Assembly: GCF_021166475.1 (NCBI RefSeq)
Contig: NZ_JAJOYS010000004.1
Span: 167,698 to 231,697, forward strand
Length of the DNA: 64,000 bases
Direction of reading: 5' to 3'
Source of the DNA: Pelagibacterium xiamenense
GTDB taxonomy: Bacteria; Pseudomonadota; Alphaproteobacteria; Rhizobiales; Devosiaceae
Made by a program: the position numbers and the translations under genes. The notes beneath the pieces are model-generated. The model worked only from the letters and a program-made list of their open reading frames with translations, did no database searches and had not been told where the DNA came from. The first letter of the stretch is position 1. The number at the start of each line of letters is the position of its first letter. Below are positions 16,837 through 25,565 of the stretch, piece by piece.

Positions 16837-19296
16837 CTAGGCCGGCAAGGTCAGCCCCGTCGCCCGCTCGATCTTCGCCTCGAGCGGCAGCTCCTCCGAC
16901 GACGTCCCGAGCCTCAGGCTGAAGACCCCCGGCTCGACCGTCCAGCACCCCTCTTCGGGATCGAAAAACGCAAACGCCCGCGCGTCGAGCCGCAGCGCCA
17001 TGACCTCGCTCGCCCCCGGCCCCAGTGTCGTCTTGCCGAACGCCTTCAGTTCCTTCTCGGGCCGCGGCAGCGCGGCCTCATGGTCGTGCACGTAAAGCTG
17101 CACGACGCACGACCCGGCCCGGTGCCCTGTATTGGTCACCCGCACCGAGACCTCGACAACGCCCTCGGCCTCGAACCGCCCATCCTCGACGACGAAGTCG
17201 GAGAGCGAAAAATCCGTGTAGCTGAGCCCGAACCCGAACGGAAACAGCGGCGCGATCCCGTGCTTGTCGTAGTGCCTGTAGCCGACAAACACCCCCTCGC
17301 GGTAGTGCACTTCCCCGTCCTGCCCGGGATAGACCATCGGGTCCTGGCTGTGCGCGGGATTGTCGCTCCATGTGACCGGGAAACTCTGCGGCAGCCGCCC
17401 GCCAGGGTCCGCATGCCCGAAAAGCACGTCGGCAATCGCGTTGCCCGCTTCCTGTCCCGGATACCAGGCTTGGAGAACCGCCGCCACCTCGCCGATCCAC
17501 GGCATTTCCACCGGCCCGCCGGTCTGCAGAACCACGACGGTTTTGCGATTGGCCGCGGCCACCGCGGCGACGAGGTCGTTCTGCGCCCCCGGCAGCGCGA
17601 TGGCGTCGAGGTCCGAGCCCTCGGTGTCCCATTGCCCGTTGCGGCCGATGAAGACCAGCGCGACATCGGCATCGGCCGCCACACCGGCAGCCTCCGCGAT
17701 GGCCTCGGGCCCGAGCGGCAGCCCGATCCCCAGGTGGAACGCGGCAATCCCCAGGCTGGCATAATCCTTGGTCGCATATTCGACCACGACCTCATGGGCC
17801 CGGCCCGCTTCGAGCTTCGCCTCCCCGACGACCTCGTCGCACCCTTCCTCGAAATAGGTGCGGCCCTTCTCCCAATCGCTCCACGCATCCGCGACGAGCA
17901 CGCCGTCGACATAAACCTTGGCGAACCCGGCGCTATAGACCCCGACCCGGTACGTCCCGGAAACCTCCGGCGTGAACGATCCCGAAATCCGCGCCGAAAA
18001 GCTGAGCGGGTCGACCTTGCCCTCGGCGATCCGTCCGATCCAGAACGCCTGCGCCTCATCGAGTGTTTCGCTAAAGACCGGGTCCCCCGAAAGCGTACGG
18101 TTGGCAAAATACTGGACGCTGTAGTCACCTTTGGCCGTCGGCTCGAACCGGTGGTTGGTGCACCCTTGCGCGTAGGAGAGCCGCCCCTCGCCCGCAGCCG
18201 CCACCAGCCCCTCCCACGGGCTCACCGCATAGTGCGGGTTGAGCTGCGCGCTGCCGCCGCCCATGATCTGCGCGGTTTTGGCATTGGGACCGATCACGGC
18301 GATCCGGTTTTTGCCGAACAGCGGCAGCACGCCGACATTTTTCAAAAGCACCGCCGCCTCGGCGCCCGCCCGGCGGATGAGCGCCCGGTGCTCGGGCCGG
18401 TCCTCGGCCTTTTCCGCGTGCGGCGCGAAATCCGCGATCGCGCCGGTGCGGTCCATCACCGTGAGCATCGCGCGCACGCGGTCCCGGATCGTCTCGCGCG
18501 ACACCGTTCCGGCCTCGACAGCGGCAATGAGCTTCTCGCCCCGGTCGCGCGTCGGCCCGGGCATTTCGAGATCGAGCCCGGCATTGACCGTCTCCGCCGT
18601 CGAATGCGAGCCGAACCAGTCCGACATCACGATCCCCGAAAAGCCCCACTGCTTGCGCAAAACCTCTTCGAGAAGCCAGGGATGCTCGGATGCGAAGGTG
18701 CCGTTGAGTTTGTTATAGGCCGTCATCACCCCCCAGGTACCGGCCTTCTTGACCGCCCATTCGAAGGGCACGAGATAAACCTCGCGCAGGCTGCGCTCGT
18801 CGATGACCGAGGAGATCGTCGTCCGCTCGATCTCCGATTCATTGCCGGCAAAATGCTTGATCGTCGCCCCGACGCCCTTTTCCTGCAGGCCCTTGATATA
18901 GGCCACCGCCAATTCCGCGGCGAGGAGCGGGTCTTCCGAATAGCACTCGAAATTGCGCCCGTTGGTCACCGAGCGGTGGATGTTGACCGTCGGCGCCAGG
19001 AGCATATGCGCACCCTTGGATTTCACCTCATCGGCGAGCGCCGCCCCGATCTGCTCGACAAGGTCGGTGTTCCAGCTCGCACCCAGCGCGATCCCCACCG
19101 GAAAGCTCGCCGACTTCACGCCCCCGATCAAAGACCCGCCCCCGCGCGCGCCATTGGGCCCGTCGGTCACCCGCAGCTTGCCGACCCCCACCCGCTCGAC
19201 CGCCGCCACCGACCAGAAATCCTCCCCCGACAGCAGGCTCACCTGCTCCTCCAGCGTCATCTCATCGATCAGCGCTTCGATCTCTGTGGGTCGCAT
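16837..19296 (-). CDS. Beta-glucosidase, glycoside hydrolase family 3, with PA14 insert
   Basis: The 819-residue protein shows the GH3 N domain with KHFAGNESE at 147-155 and the nucleophile Asp226 in GIVMSDWFG. A PA14-like carbohydrate-binding insert (about 385-530, SGTYRVGVYSAG) lies within the second domain. The C domain has FIGRNGQWDTEGSD, and a fibronectin type III-like tail begins near residue 690 (VRVTNTGHRAGSCVVQLY). No signal peptide is visible, so it probably acts in the cytoplasm on short beta-glucosides. It is a single gene, convergent with the SDR gene. Confidence 0.92.
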   Translation of the reverse strand: MRPTEIEALIDEMTLEEQVSLLSGEDFWSVAAVERVGVGKLRVTDGPNGARGGGSLIGGVKSASFPVGIALGASWNTDLVEQIGAALADEVKSKGAHMLLAPTVNIHRSVTNGRNFECYSEDPLLAAELAVAYIKGLQEKGVGATIKHFAGNESEIERTTISSVIDERSLREVYLVPFEWAVKKAGTWGVMTAYNKLNGTFASEHPWLLEEVLRKQWGFSGIVMSDWFGSHSTAETVNAGLDLEMPGPTRDRGEKLIAAVEAGTVSRETIRDRVRAMLTVMDRTGAIADFAPHAEKAEDRPEHRALIRRAGAEAAVLLKNVGVLPLFGKNRIAVIGPNAKTAQIMGGGSAQLNPHYAVSPWEGLVAAAGEGRLSYAQGCTNHRFEPTAKGDYSVQYFANRTLSGDPVFSETLDEAQAFWIGRIAEGKVDPLSFSARISGSFTPEVSGTYRVGVYSAGFAKVYVDGVLVADAWSDWEKGRTYFEEGCDEVVGEAKLEAGRAHEVVVEYATKDYASLGIAAFHLGIGLPLGPEAIAEAAGVAADADVALVFIGRNGQWDTEGSDLDAIALPGAQNDLVAAVAAANRKTVVVLQTGGPVEMPWIGEVAAVLQAWYPGQEAGNAIADVLFGHADPGGRLPQSFPVTWSDNPAHSQDPMVYPGQDGEVHYREGVFVGYRHYDKHGIAPLFPFGFGLSYTDFSLSDFVVEDGRFEAEGVVEVSVRVTNTGHRAGSCVVQLYVHDHEAALPRPEKELKAFGKTTLGPGASEVMALRLDARAFAFFDPEEGCWTVEPGVFSLRLGTSSEELPLEAKIERATGLTLPA

Positions 19297-19360
19297 GGTG
19301 GGCTCCTCCGCAACATAATTCTCGTTACGGTGAGCTATAACAGGTCCCCCACCCGGCCCG

Positions 19361-19990
19361 CTACCGCATGCGTGTGCCGTCGAGAAATATGCTCACCGCC
19401 GCGGCGACCTGCGTCTCGATGGCGCCGGCGTCGAGCCGGCTCCCGGGAACGAACATCACGCGATGCTGGAGATCGCCCTTGACCATTTCCAGAAAGACGA
19501 TGGCGGCACGGTCCGGATCCTCCACCGCGAGCGCCCCGCGTGATGTCGCGCGTTTGAGATAGGCTGCGACCGCCGGATAGGCGCGGCTTGGCCCGGCTTC
19601 GTAAAACGCCTGCCCCAGTTCTGGAAATCGGTGAATTTCGGCCAGGATCAGCCTGTAGCTCGCCAGCATGTCGGGCGCCGTGATGAGCGTCAGAAACTGC
19701 CGGCCAAGCGCGGCAAGGACGGCTTCGGGCGGCCCGTCTTTCTCAGCGATCGATCCCAGCGGCGCCAGCGCCGTTTCGAACAGGCGCCGCATGGCGGCAA
19801 CGAACAGCGCGTCCTTGTCCCCGAAAAGCGCGTAGATATCGCGCCGCGACCCCCCGGTCCGCGCAATGATCGCCGAAAGCGTCGTCGCCTCGAACCCGTG
19901 CGCCAGAAACAACGCGGCTGCCGCGTCGAGAATTTCGGCCTGTCTTTGTGTCTTGTTTTTGCGAGCCGCCACGTGAACTCCGCTTGACAT
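19361..19990 (-). CDS. TetR-family transcriptional regulator
   Basis: The 209-residue protein has the TetR helix-turn-helix at residues 15-60 (ILDAAAALFLAHGFEATTLSAII, then GGSRRDIYALFGDKDALF). It has a C-terminal ligand/dimer domain with MVKGDLQHRVMF. It is divergent from an FAD monooxygenase, and two near-identical palindromes sit in the 91-bp gap. It most likely represses itself and the monooxygenase until a substrate-like ligand binds. Confidence 0.9.
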   Translation of the reverse strand: MSSGVHVAARKNKTQRQAEILDAAAALFLAHGFEATTLSAIIARTGGSRRDIYALFGDKDALFVAAMRRLFETALAPLGSIAEKDGPPEAVLAALGRQFLTLITAPDMLASYRLILAEIHRFPELGQAFYEAGPSRAYPAVAAYLKRATSRGALAVEDPDRAAIVFLEMVKGDLQHRVMFVPGSRLDAGAIETQVAAAVSIFLDGTRMR

Positions 19991-20008
19991 TGGTACCGAT
20001 AAGTACCA
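19991..20008. promoter_or_regulatory. Predicted TetR operator 1
   Basis: TGGTACCGATAAGTACCA is a palindrome with perfect 6-bp arms (TGGTAC/GTACCA) and a 6-bp spacer. It lies directly after a TTGACA hexamer at 19984-19989 and touches the TetR start codon. Confidence 0.75.
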
Positions 20009-20023
20009 CTTGTTCGTCTGAAT

Positions 20024-20041
20024 TGGTACCCATCAGTACCA
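20024..20041. promoter_or_regulatory. Predicted TetR operator 2
   Basis: TGGTACCCATCAGTACCA repeats operator 1 with the same arms and spacer length and 16 of 18 identical bases. The centres are 33 bp apart, about three helical turns, so two dimers would bind the same face of the DNA. Confidence 0.75.
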
Positions 20042-20081
20042 TATCAGGCCTTCGGGTCCCCGAACAAGGAAAAGCCAAGCC

Positions 20082-21146
20082 ATGACATCCAGAATTCTGA
20101 TCGTGGGCGCGGGGCCGACCGGATTGACCGCGGCGCTCGAATTGGCCCGTTACGGCATTGCCGCCGACATCATCGAGCGGCACGACGCACCTTCACCGCT
20201 CTCGCGCGCGGTCGGCATCATGCCCTCGAGCATGGAGATCTTCGCCGCATCCGGGGTCGACGCGGCGATCCGCAAGGCCGCGCTCGAGGTTTCTGAAGTC
20301 GGGATCTTCTTTGAGCGCAAGAAGTTCGTTTCCCTGCGCATGAACGCCGACCCCGATCCGCGCGTGCGCCTGCTCAGTCTCCCGCAGGACCGCACGGAAG
20401 CCATCCTGCGCGACGCGCTGGCCGAACGCGGTGTCACCGTGCGCTACGGGGCAGCGCTCGAGGCGCTCCACCCGGGTGAAGCGAACGTGCGCGCAACGAT
20501 CGACGGCCAGAGCCAGACCTATGATTTCGTGCTCGGCGCCGATGGCGTACGCAGTACGGTGCGCGATTGTCTCGGCTTGCCGTTCGACGGCTTCGATCTG
20601 CCCGAAACCTGGTCCATCGCCGATATCGAGGTCGAGGGCTGGCCCGGCACGGGTGCCTTCAGCGTCCATCTGCGCGCCTCGGGCGAAGCGGTTTTCGTCA
20701 TCCCCATGGAAGCCCACCGCTACCGCCTCGTCGCCAACGCCCCCGATGCGCTTGCCGTGCTGCCCGATCCTGTCAACGTGACGCGCACGCACCGAACCGG
20801 ACAGTTCAGGATCGGCATACGCCAGCTCGAACACTATCAAATCGGCCGCGTTTTCCTCGCGGGCGATGCTGCGCACACCCACTCACCCGTCGGCGGTCGC
20901 GGCATGAATCTGGGCATCTCCGACGCCTCCGAATGGGCCCGGCGCCTGGTGCAAGACGATCTTGAGGGCTATAGCGCCGCGCGCCACGCAGCCGGGCGCA
21001 CAATCATCGGTTTCAGCGAATCCGCGCGCAAGGCGGTCCTCACCCCGAACCGCCCGAGGCGCGCCCTGACGCTGGCCGCGCTGCGCATCGTCAACGCCCT
21101 GCCAGCGCTCAACCGCAAGATGGTCCGCCGCATGCTGTTGAGTTGA
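20082..21146 (+). CDS. FAD-dependent monooxygenase (PHBH-type)
   Basis: The 354-residue flavoprotein has the FAD-binding GAGPTGL at 8-14. The Glu-Arg end of beta-2 (IIERHDAPSPLSRAVGI) follows, then the DG motif FVLGADGVRSTVR and the GD motif FLAGDAAHTHSPVGGRGMN, all typical of aromatic hydroxylases and related oxygenases. At 354 residues it is shorter than many members and lacks the thioredoxin-like C domain. It is divergent from the TetR gene and its promoter region carries both operators. The substrate is unknown. Confidence 0.9.
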   Translation: MTSRILIVGAGPTGLTAALELARYGIAADIIERHDAPSPLSRAVGIMPSSMEIFAASGVDAAIRKAALEVSEVGIFFERKKFVSLRMNADPDPRVRLLSLPQDRTEAILRDALAERGVTVRYGAALEALHPGEANVRATIDGQSQTYDFVLGADGVRSTVRDCLGLPFDGFDLPETWSIADIEVEGWPGTGAFSVHLRASGEAVFVIPMEAHRYRLVANAPDALAVLPDPVNVTRTHRTGQFRIGIRQLEHYQIGRVFLAGDAAHTHSPVGGRGMNLGISDASEWARRLVQDDLEGYSAARHAAGRTIIGFSESARKAVLTPNRPRRALTLAALRIVNALPALNRKMVRRMLLS

Positions 21147-21194
21147 CGCCCTGCCAGCGCGCGCCGCGCTGCCAACCGAGCGATGCGGGTGCCC

Positions 21195-22091
21195 TCACCA
21201 GACCCGCCCATGCTCGGCCAGAAAATCGAGCAGCGCGCGCACCCGTGCCGGCAGCGGGCCGCCCTGCCCCAGATAGACCGCGTGGAACGCCTCGCTCTGC
21301 CCGGCCGACGCCGCCTCGAGCACCGGAACGAGCCGCCCCGCTGCAATGTCATCCCGCACGGCGAACCCCGCGAGCCGCGCCAGCCCCACGCCTCCAAGCG
21401 CCAGGTGCCGTAGCGCTTCGCCGTCGCTCGCCTGCACGCGCGCGCCCGCCGCGACCGCGTCGCCGGTCCCGAACCGCCACCCTTCGATCGCGCGGACATA
21501 GTCGAAGCCCAGCCGGATATGCCCCTCGAGTGCATCCGGCGTCGCGGGCGACCCGTACCGCGCGAGATAGCTCGGAGCGCCGACGACCATCAGCGGCGTT
21601 TCCCCCAGCTTGCGCGCGATGAGCGTCGAACTCTTGAGCGGTCCCGCGCGCACCGCCACATCGGTGCGCTCGGACACCAGGTCGACCACCGCATCGGTCT
21701 GGACGATGTCGAGGCTCACCTGCGGGTGGCGCTCTAGAAACCGCGGCAGGATGGCCGCGAGCACGTGATGGCCGTAGGACGCGCTCGTGCTGATCCGCAC
21801 CCGCCCGATCGCCTGTTCGCCCGCGCGCGCATTGCATTCGGCCTCCTCGATATCGGCGAGGATACGCTGCGCGCGCTCGTAAAACCCGCACCCCTCGGGG
21901 GTAAGTTGCAATCCCCGCGTCGAGCGGTTGAAGAGCCGCGTTCCAAGCCGGGCCTCGAGGCGTCCAACGAGCTTGCTCACCGCCGAGGGCGTCATCCGGC
22001 ACGCCCGCGCGGCCGCTGAAAATCCGCCCGTCTCCACGGCGCGCACGAAGACCTCCATCTCCCCGGCACGATTGACGTCGATACGGCCCAT
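21195..22091 (-). CDS. LysR-family transcriptional regulator
   Basis: The 298-residue protein has an N-terminal winged helix (GGFSAAARACRMTPSAVSKLVGRLEARLGTRLFNRSTRGLQLTPEG spans residues 22-67) and a two-lobed effector domain. It is divergent from an aldo-keto reductase gene 125 bp away and probably controls it. The sequence is of the CrgA/AaeR-like type that often sits beside reductases. Confidence 0.92.
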   Translation of the reverse strand: MGRIDVNRAGEMEVFVRAVETGGFSAAARACRMTPSAVSKLVGRLEARLGTRLFNRSTRGLQLTPEGCGFYERAQRILADIEEAECNARAGEQAIGRVRISTSASYGHHVLAAILPRFLERHPQVSLDIVQTDAVVDLVSERTDVAVRAGPLKSSTLIARKLGETPLMVVGAPSYLARYGSPATPDALEGHIRLGFDYVRAIEGWRFGTGDAVAAGARVQASDGEALRHLALGGVGLARLAGFAVRDDIAAGRLVPVLEAASAGQSEAFHAVYLGQGGPLPARVRALLDFLAEHGRVW

Positions 22092-22093
22092 CT

Positions 22094-22123
22094 TTGAATT
22101 GATCTCATAGCTGTTGTTATAAT
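22094..22123 (+). promoter_or_regulatory. Candidate sigma-70 promoter for the aldo-keto reductase
   Basis: TTGAAT at 22094-22099 and a perfect TATAAT at 22118-22123 are 18 bp apart and point to the reductase gene. The -35 box abuts the lysR start codon, so a LysR protein bound here could affect both genes. Confidence 0.45.
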
Positions 22124-22216
22124 AGGCACTCTATATCATAGCCGGACCCGACACTACCTTCATCCGCACGCCGCGCCGTTCCCGGCGCGACCCTCGCGTT
22201 TTTGAAGGACAGTCTT

Positions 22217-23251
22217 ATGGAATACCGCACCCTCGGCGCCTCCGGGCTCAAGGTTCCCGCCCTCAGCTTCGGCGCCGGCACCTTCGGCGGTTCAGGCCCG
22301 CTCTTTTCCAACTGGGGCACAACCGACATCGCCGAAGCCACGCGCCTCGTCGACATCTGCCTTGAAGCCGGCGTCACCCTGTTCGACACCGCAGACGTCT
22401 ATTCCGACGGCGCCTCCGAAGAGGTTCTGGGCGCCGCCATAAAGGGCCGCCGCAACGATCTTCTGATCTCCACCAAGACCGGACTGCCCATGGGCGATGG
22501 CCCCAACGACGCCGGCACCTCCCGCCACCGGCTCGTCCAATCGGTCGAGGCTGCTCTCAAACGCCTCGGCACAGATCATATCGACATCCTCCAGCTCCAT
22601 GCCTTCGACGCCGCGACGCCGCTGGAAGAAGTGCTCTCGACCCTCGACATGCTCGTTCGCGCTGGCAAGATCCGCTATGTGGGCGTTTCGAACTTCTCAG
22701 GCTGGCAGATCATGAAATCCCTCGCGACCGCCGACCGCCACGGGTGGCCGCGCTATGTCGCCAACCAGGTCTATTATTCCCTTCTCGGCCGCGACTACGA
22801 ATGGGATCTGATGCCGCTGGGCATCGACCAGGGCCTCGGCGCGCTGGTCTGGAGCCCGCTCGGCTGGGGCCGCCTGACCGGCAAGATCCGCCGCGGCGCT
22901 CCGATGCCCGAAAAGAGCCGCCTGCACGCCACCGCCGAATTCGGCCCGCCGGTCGAGGACGAACACCTCTTCCGCATCGTCGACGTCCTCGACGCCATCG
23001 CCGGGGAAACCGGAAAGACCATTCCCCAGATCGCGCTCAACTGGCTCTTGGCCCGCCCGACCGTCTCCTCGGTCATCATCGGTGCCCGCGACGAAACCCA
23101 ACTCCGCCAGAACCTCGGCGCCATCGGCTGGTGCCTGACGCAAGAACAGATCGAGCGCCTGGACGCAGCCAGCACCGTCACCGCACCCTATCCGCACTTT
23201 CCTTACCGGCGTCAGGAGGGCTTTGCCCGGCTCAATCCCCCGGTGGCGTAG
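22217..23251 (+). CDS. Aldo-keto reductase
   Basis: The ATG at 22217 has GAAGGAC six bases upstream, so the in-frame ATG at 22202 is rejected. The 344-residue TIM barrel carries the catalytic set Asp (FDTADVY), Tyr (the same motif), Lys (LISTKTGLP) and His (ILQLHAFD). NADPH-site residues near SSVIIGARDETQL complete the fold. It reduces or oxidises small carbonyl or sugar substrates, and regulation by the divergent LysR protein is likely. Confidence 0.93.
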   Translation: MEYRTLGASGLKVPALSFGAGTFGGSGPLFSNWGTTDIAEATRLVDICLEAGVTLFDTADVYSDGASEEVLGAAIKGRRNDLLISTKTGLPMGDGPNDAGTSRHRLVQSVEAALKRLGTDHIDILQLHAFDAATPLEEVLSTLDMLVRAGKIRYVGVSNFSGWQIMKSLATADRHGWPRYVANQVYYSLLGRDYEWDLMPLGIDQGLGALVWSPLGWGRLTGKIRRGAPMPEKSRLHATAEFGPPVEDEHLFRIVDVLDAIAGETGKTIPQIALNWLLARPTVSSVIIGARDETQLRQNLGAIGWCLTQEQIERLDAASTVTAPYPHFPYRRQEGFARLNPPVA

Positions 23252-23285
23252 TATTTACCGCCCGCCACCGCCGCGACGAGGTCAG

Positions 23286-23792
23286 TCAGGCGTCCAGCAT
23301 GTAAAGGAGCAGCGCCGTTGCCACCGGCAGGCGCATCGCTTCGCAGGCGCGGATGATGTCGCTGTCAAAGTGACCCGGCCCGGCAAGACAGTTCAGCGTT
23401 CCGATCACAGCGTTGCGCAGAACCAGGGGGATGTTCACGATCGATTCGCAGCCAAGCGCCCGTATCTGCTCATGATCGGCCATGACCGCGGCCAGGCTGG
23501 CGTAATCGTTGGCAAGAAAGGTCTGCTTGCGATCGATGACCTGCGCGCTCCACGGCGTTTCATTGGGCGGCTTGCGCCCCGAGGTGGCGTACGCATCGGG
23601 CATCGAGGAATAAAGCCGCAGGAACGAGCCGTCGGTCGTGTCGCGTTGCGTGACGGTCACGAGCTTGAGCCCGCATTCGTCTCGCAACTGGTCCGCGACA
23701 GCCTCCAGAAGCGCCAAGGGCGTACTGTTCGCGTCGGCAAGAATATCGGCAAATCGCGCGTCGAACGCAGACCGCGAGTGTGCGTTGGGCAT
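23286..23792 (-). CDS. Stand-alone GAF-domain protein
   Basis: The 168-residue protein (start 23792, GGGAGGG just upstream) is almost entirely one GAF domain: LKLVTVTQRDT, FLANDYAS, LGCESIVNIPLVLRNAVIGTLNCLAG. No output domain is fused. It lies downstream of the hydantoinase B gene and is paralogous to the GAF protein at 33201-33785, which also sits in a hydantoinase cluster. It could sense a ligand or act as a small enzyme; the role is not known. Confidence 0.75.
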   Translation of the reverse strand: MPNAHSRSAFDARFADILADANSTPLALLEAVADQLRDECGLKLVTVTQRDTTDGSFLRLYSSMPDAYATSGRKPPNETPWSAQVIDRKQTFLANDYASLAAVMADHEQIRALGCESIVNIPLVLRNAVIGTLNCLAGPGHFDSDIIRACEAMRLPVATALLLYMLDA

Positions 23793-23851
23793 GCGCCCTC
23801 CCGTTTGTCGTAAGGGAGCGGGGCAGGTGGCCCTGCCCCGCAAGGTTTTGA

Positions 23852-25561
23852 TCAAGAAGCGCGCGCCACGCTGGCGGCCTCGTCGATGCGGCCGTCTTTC
23901 ACGACGACGCCGTAATCCGCCGCAGCAGCCTCCGGCGAGAGATAGCCCCGATCCAGATCGCGCTGGATGTCCTCGAACGGCCGCGCAAGAGGATCGCCGA
24001 AGCCGCCGCCCCCGCCTGTCCGGGTGATGACCAGCGTCCCTTTGGGCAGCACGCGGGCCCTCATCTTGAGCGGGTTTTCCTCGGTGCCGTCCGGAAGGAT
24101 CAGGGTGTTTTCGGGACCGCGCGCATCCTTGCCGCCCTGAAGGCCCCAGGCAGGCGTCTTGGAGCGCTCGAACCAGAGCGCGCCGCCGGCATCGTCCATG
24201 ATCCGATAGCTGCGGATCACGCCGTTGCCGCCGCGCCAGCGGCCCGCGCCGCCACTGTCGGGGCGTATGGAAAATTCCTCGATCCGGACCGGGAACTTGG
24301 TTTCGTAAACCTCGGCGGGCAGATTGCGGAACCCGCCATTGACCAGATTGATGAGCGCGCTTTCGCCATCGGCCCCGTTCGAGCCGCCCCAGCCCCCTGC
24401 GGTCGCTTCGACCGAAAGCCACTGCTTCTTGCGCGGGTCCACCCCGAAAAAGGAGGCGACCATCGAGTCGCCGTAATGCGCGGCGGTCGCCCGTTCGGGC
24501 ATGGCCTCGGACAGGCAGGCGATCATCAGATCGGCCAACAGCCCCAGCCCGGTGAAATACCACGCGCAGGCGTAGGGCTCGCTTGCATTGAACATGCAAT
24601 CGTCCGGGATCTTGACACTCATTGTCGAGAACGAGCCCCCGGTGATCGCGCGGTCCGGGCTGATCATCGTTTTGTAGGCGAGCCGCAGGAGCGACTGGGT
24701 CTGCACCGCGCCGCAATTGATCGAACCGGCGACAGGCGGCGAGGACCCCTCGAGGTCGATGGTCATGGTTTCGCCGCTGATCGTCAGGGTCAGGCAGACC
24801 TTGACCGGCTCATCGGACTGACCGTCATTGTCCAGATAGCCGTGACGCGACCATGTCCCATCGTTGAGCGCTGCGATCGCCGCCCGGTCGAGCGCGCGGG
24901 ATTGCTCGAAAATGTTGAGACAGCTCGCGCGGTAGGTTTCCCGTCCGATCCGGTCCAGCAGCTGACCGAGCCGGCGTTCACCGGTTCGGATTGCACTGAT
25001 CTGGGCGCGGAAATCGCCGAGAATGGCGGCCCTCATGCGCGTGTTGCGCTGAATCAGATCGATCCAGTCGGCAAGTTCCTCTCCACCCTTGACCACGCGG
25101 GTCGGACCGAGCCGCCAGCCTTCCTGGAAGATCGAGCTCGACCCCATCGGCATACCCGGGTCCATCGCCCCGACATCCGACCAGTGCGCCCGCGCCGCGC
25201 CGAAACCGACAAGCACGCCCTCATGAAACAGGGGCCCGACGGCGGTGAAGTCGTTCAGGTGCGTACCCTGAAGGTAGCTGTCATTCATGAGGAAGATATC
25301 GCCGGGTCCGATATCGTCGCCATATTTATCCAGCACCAGATGCACGCAGGCATCGATGGCGCCGACAAAGAGCGGAACGCCCGTGGACTGGCCAAGCATG
25401 TTGCCCTCGGCATCGAGAATGGCCACGGCGCTGTCCCGGCCTTCGTAAATGACCGGGGAATATGCCGAGCGCCAGAGCGCCGCGTTCATGTCCTGCGCGC
25501 AGGAAATCACGAAGTTGCGCACAACCTCGGTCGTGATCGGATCGCTTTTTACCGTGCTCAT
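23852..25561 (-). CDS. Hydantoinase B / oxoprolinase family subunit (module 1)
   Basis: The 569-residue protein matches HyuB in length and motifs: a LFVGAIDACVHLVLDK start region, FLMNDSYLQGTHLNDFT, ARAHWSDVGAMDPGMPMGSS, GGWGGSNGADGE and the C-terminal TRTGGGGGFGDP. It forms a heteromer with HyuA for ATP-dependent ring opening of hydantoins, 5-oxoproline or related cyclic amides. It begins 4 bp after hyuA, so the two are co-translated. The substrate is unknown. Confidence 0.92.
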   Translation of the reverse strand: MSTVKSDPITTEVVRNFVISCAQDMNAALWRSAYSPVIYEGRDSAVAILDAEGNMLGQSTGVPLFVGAIDACVHLVLDKYGDDIGPGDIFLMNDSYLQGTHLNDFTAVGPLFHEGVLVGFGAARAHWSDVGAMDPGMPMGSSSIFQEGWRLGPTRVVKGGEELADWIDLIQRNTRMRAAILGDFRAQISAIRTGERRLGQLLDRIGRETYRASCLNIFEQSRALDRAAIAALNDGTWSRHGYLDNDGQSDEPVKVCLTLTISGETMTIDLEGSSPPVAGSINCGAVQTQSLLRLAYKTMISPDRAITGGSFSTMSVKIPDDCMFNASEPYACAWYFTGLGLLADLMIACLSEAMPERATAAHYGDSMVASFFGVDPRKKQWLSVEATAGGWGGSNGADGESALINLVNGGFRNLPAEVYETKFPVRIEEFSIRPDSGGAGRWRGGNGVIRSYRIMDDAGGALWFERSKTPAWGLQGGKDARGPENTLILPDGTEENPLKMRARVLPKGTLVITRTGGGGGFGDPLARPFEDIQRDLDRGYLSPEAAAADYGVVVKDGRIDEAASVARAS

Positions 25562-25565
25562 GGGA

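Noticed and set aside
17080..19482. 800-codon plus-strand frame opposite the GH3 gene
   Set aside because: It is an antisense shadow; the minus strand encodes a complete GH3 enzyme with catalytic residues.
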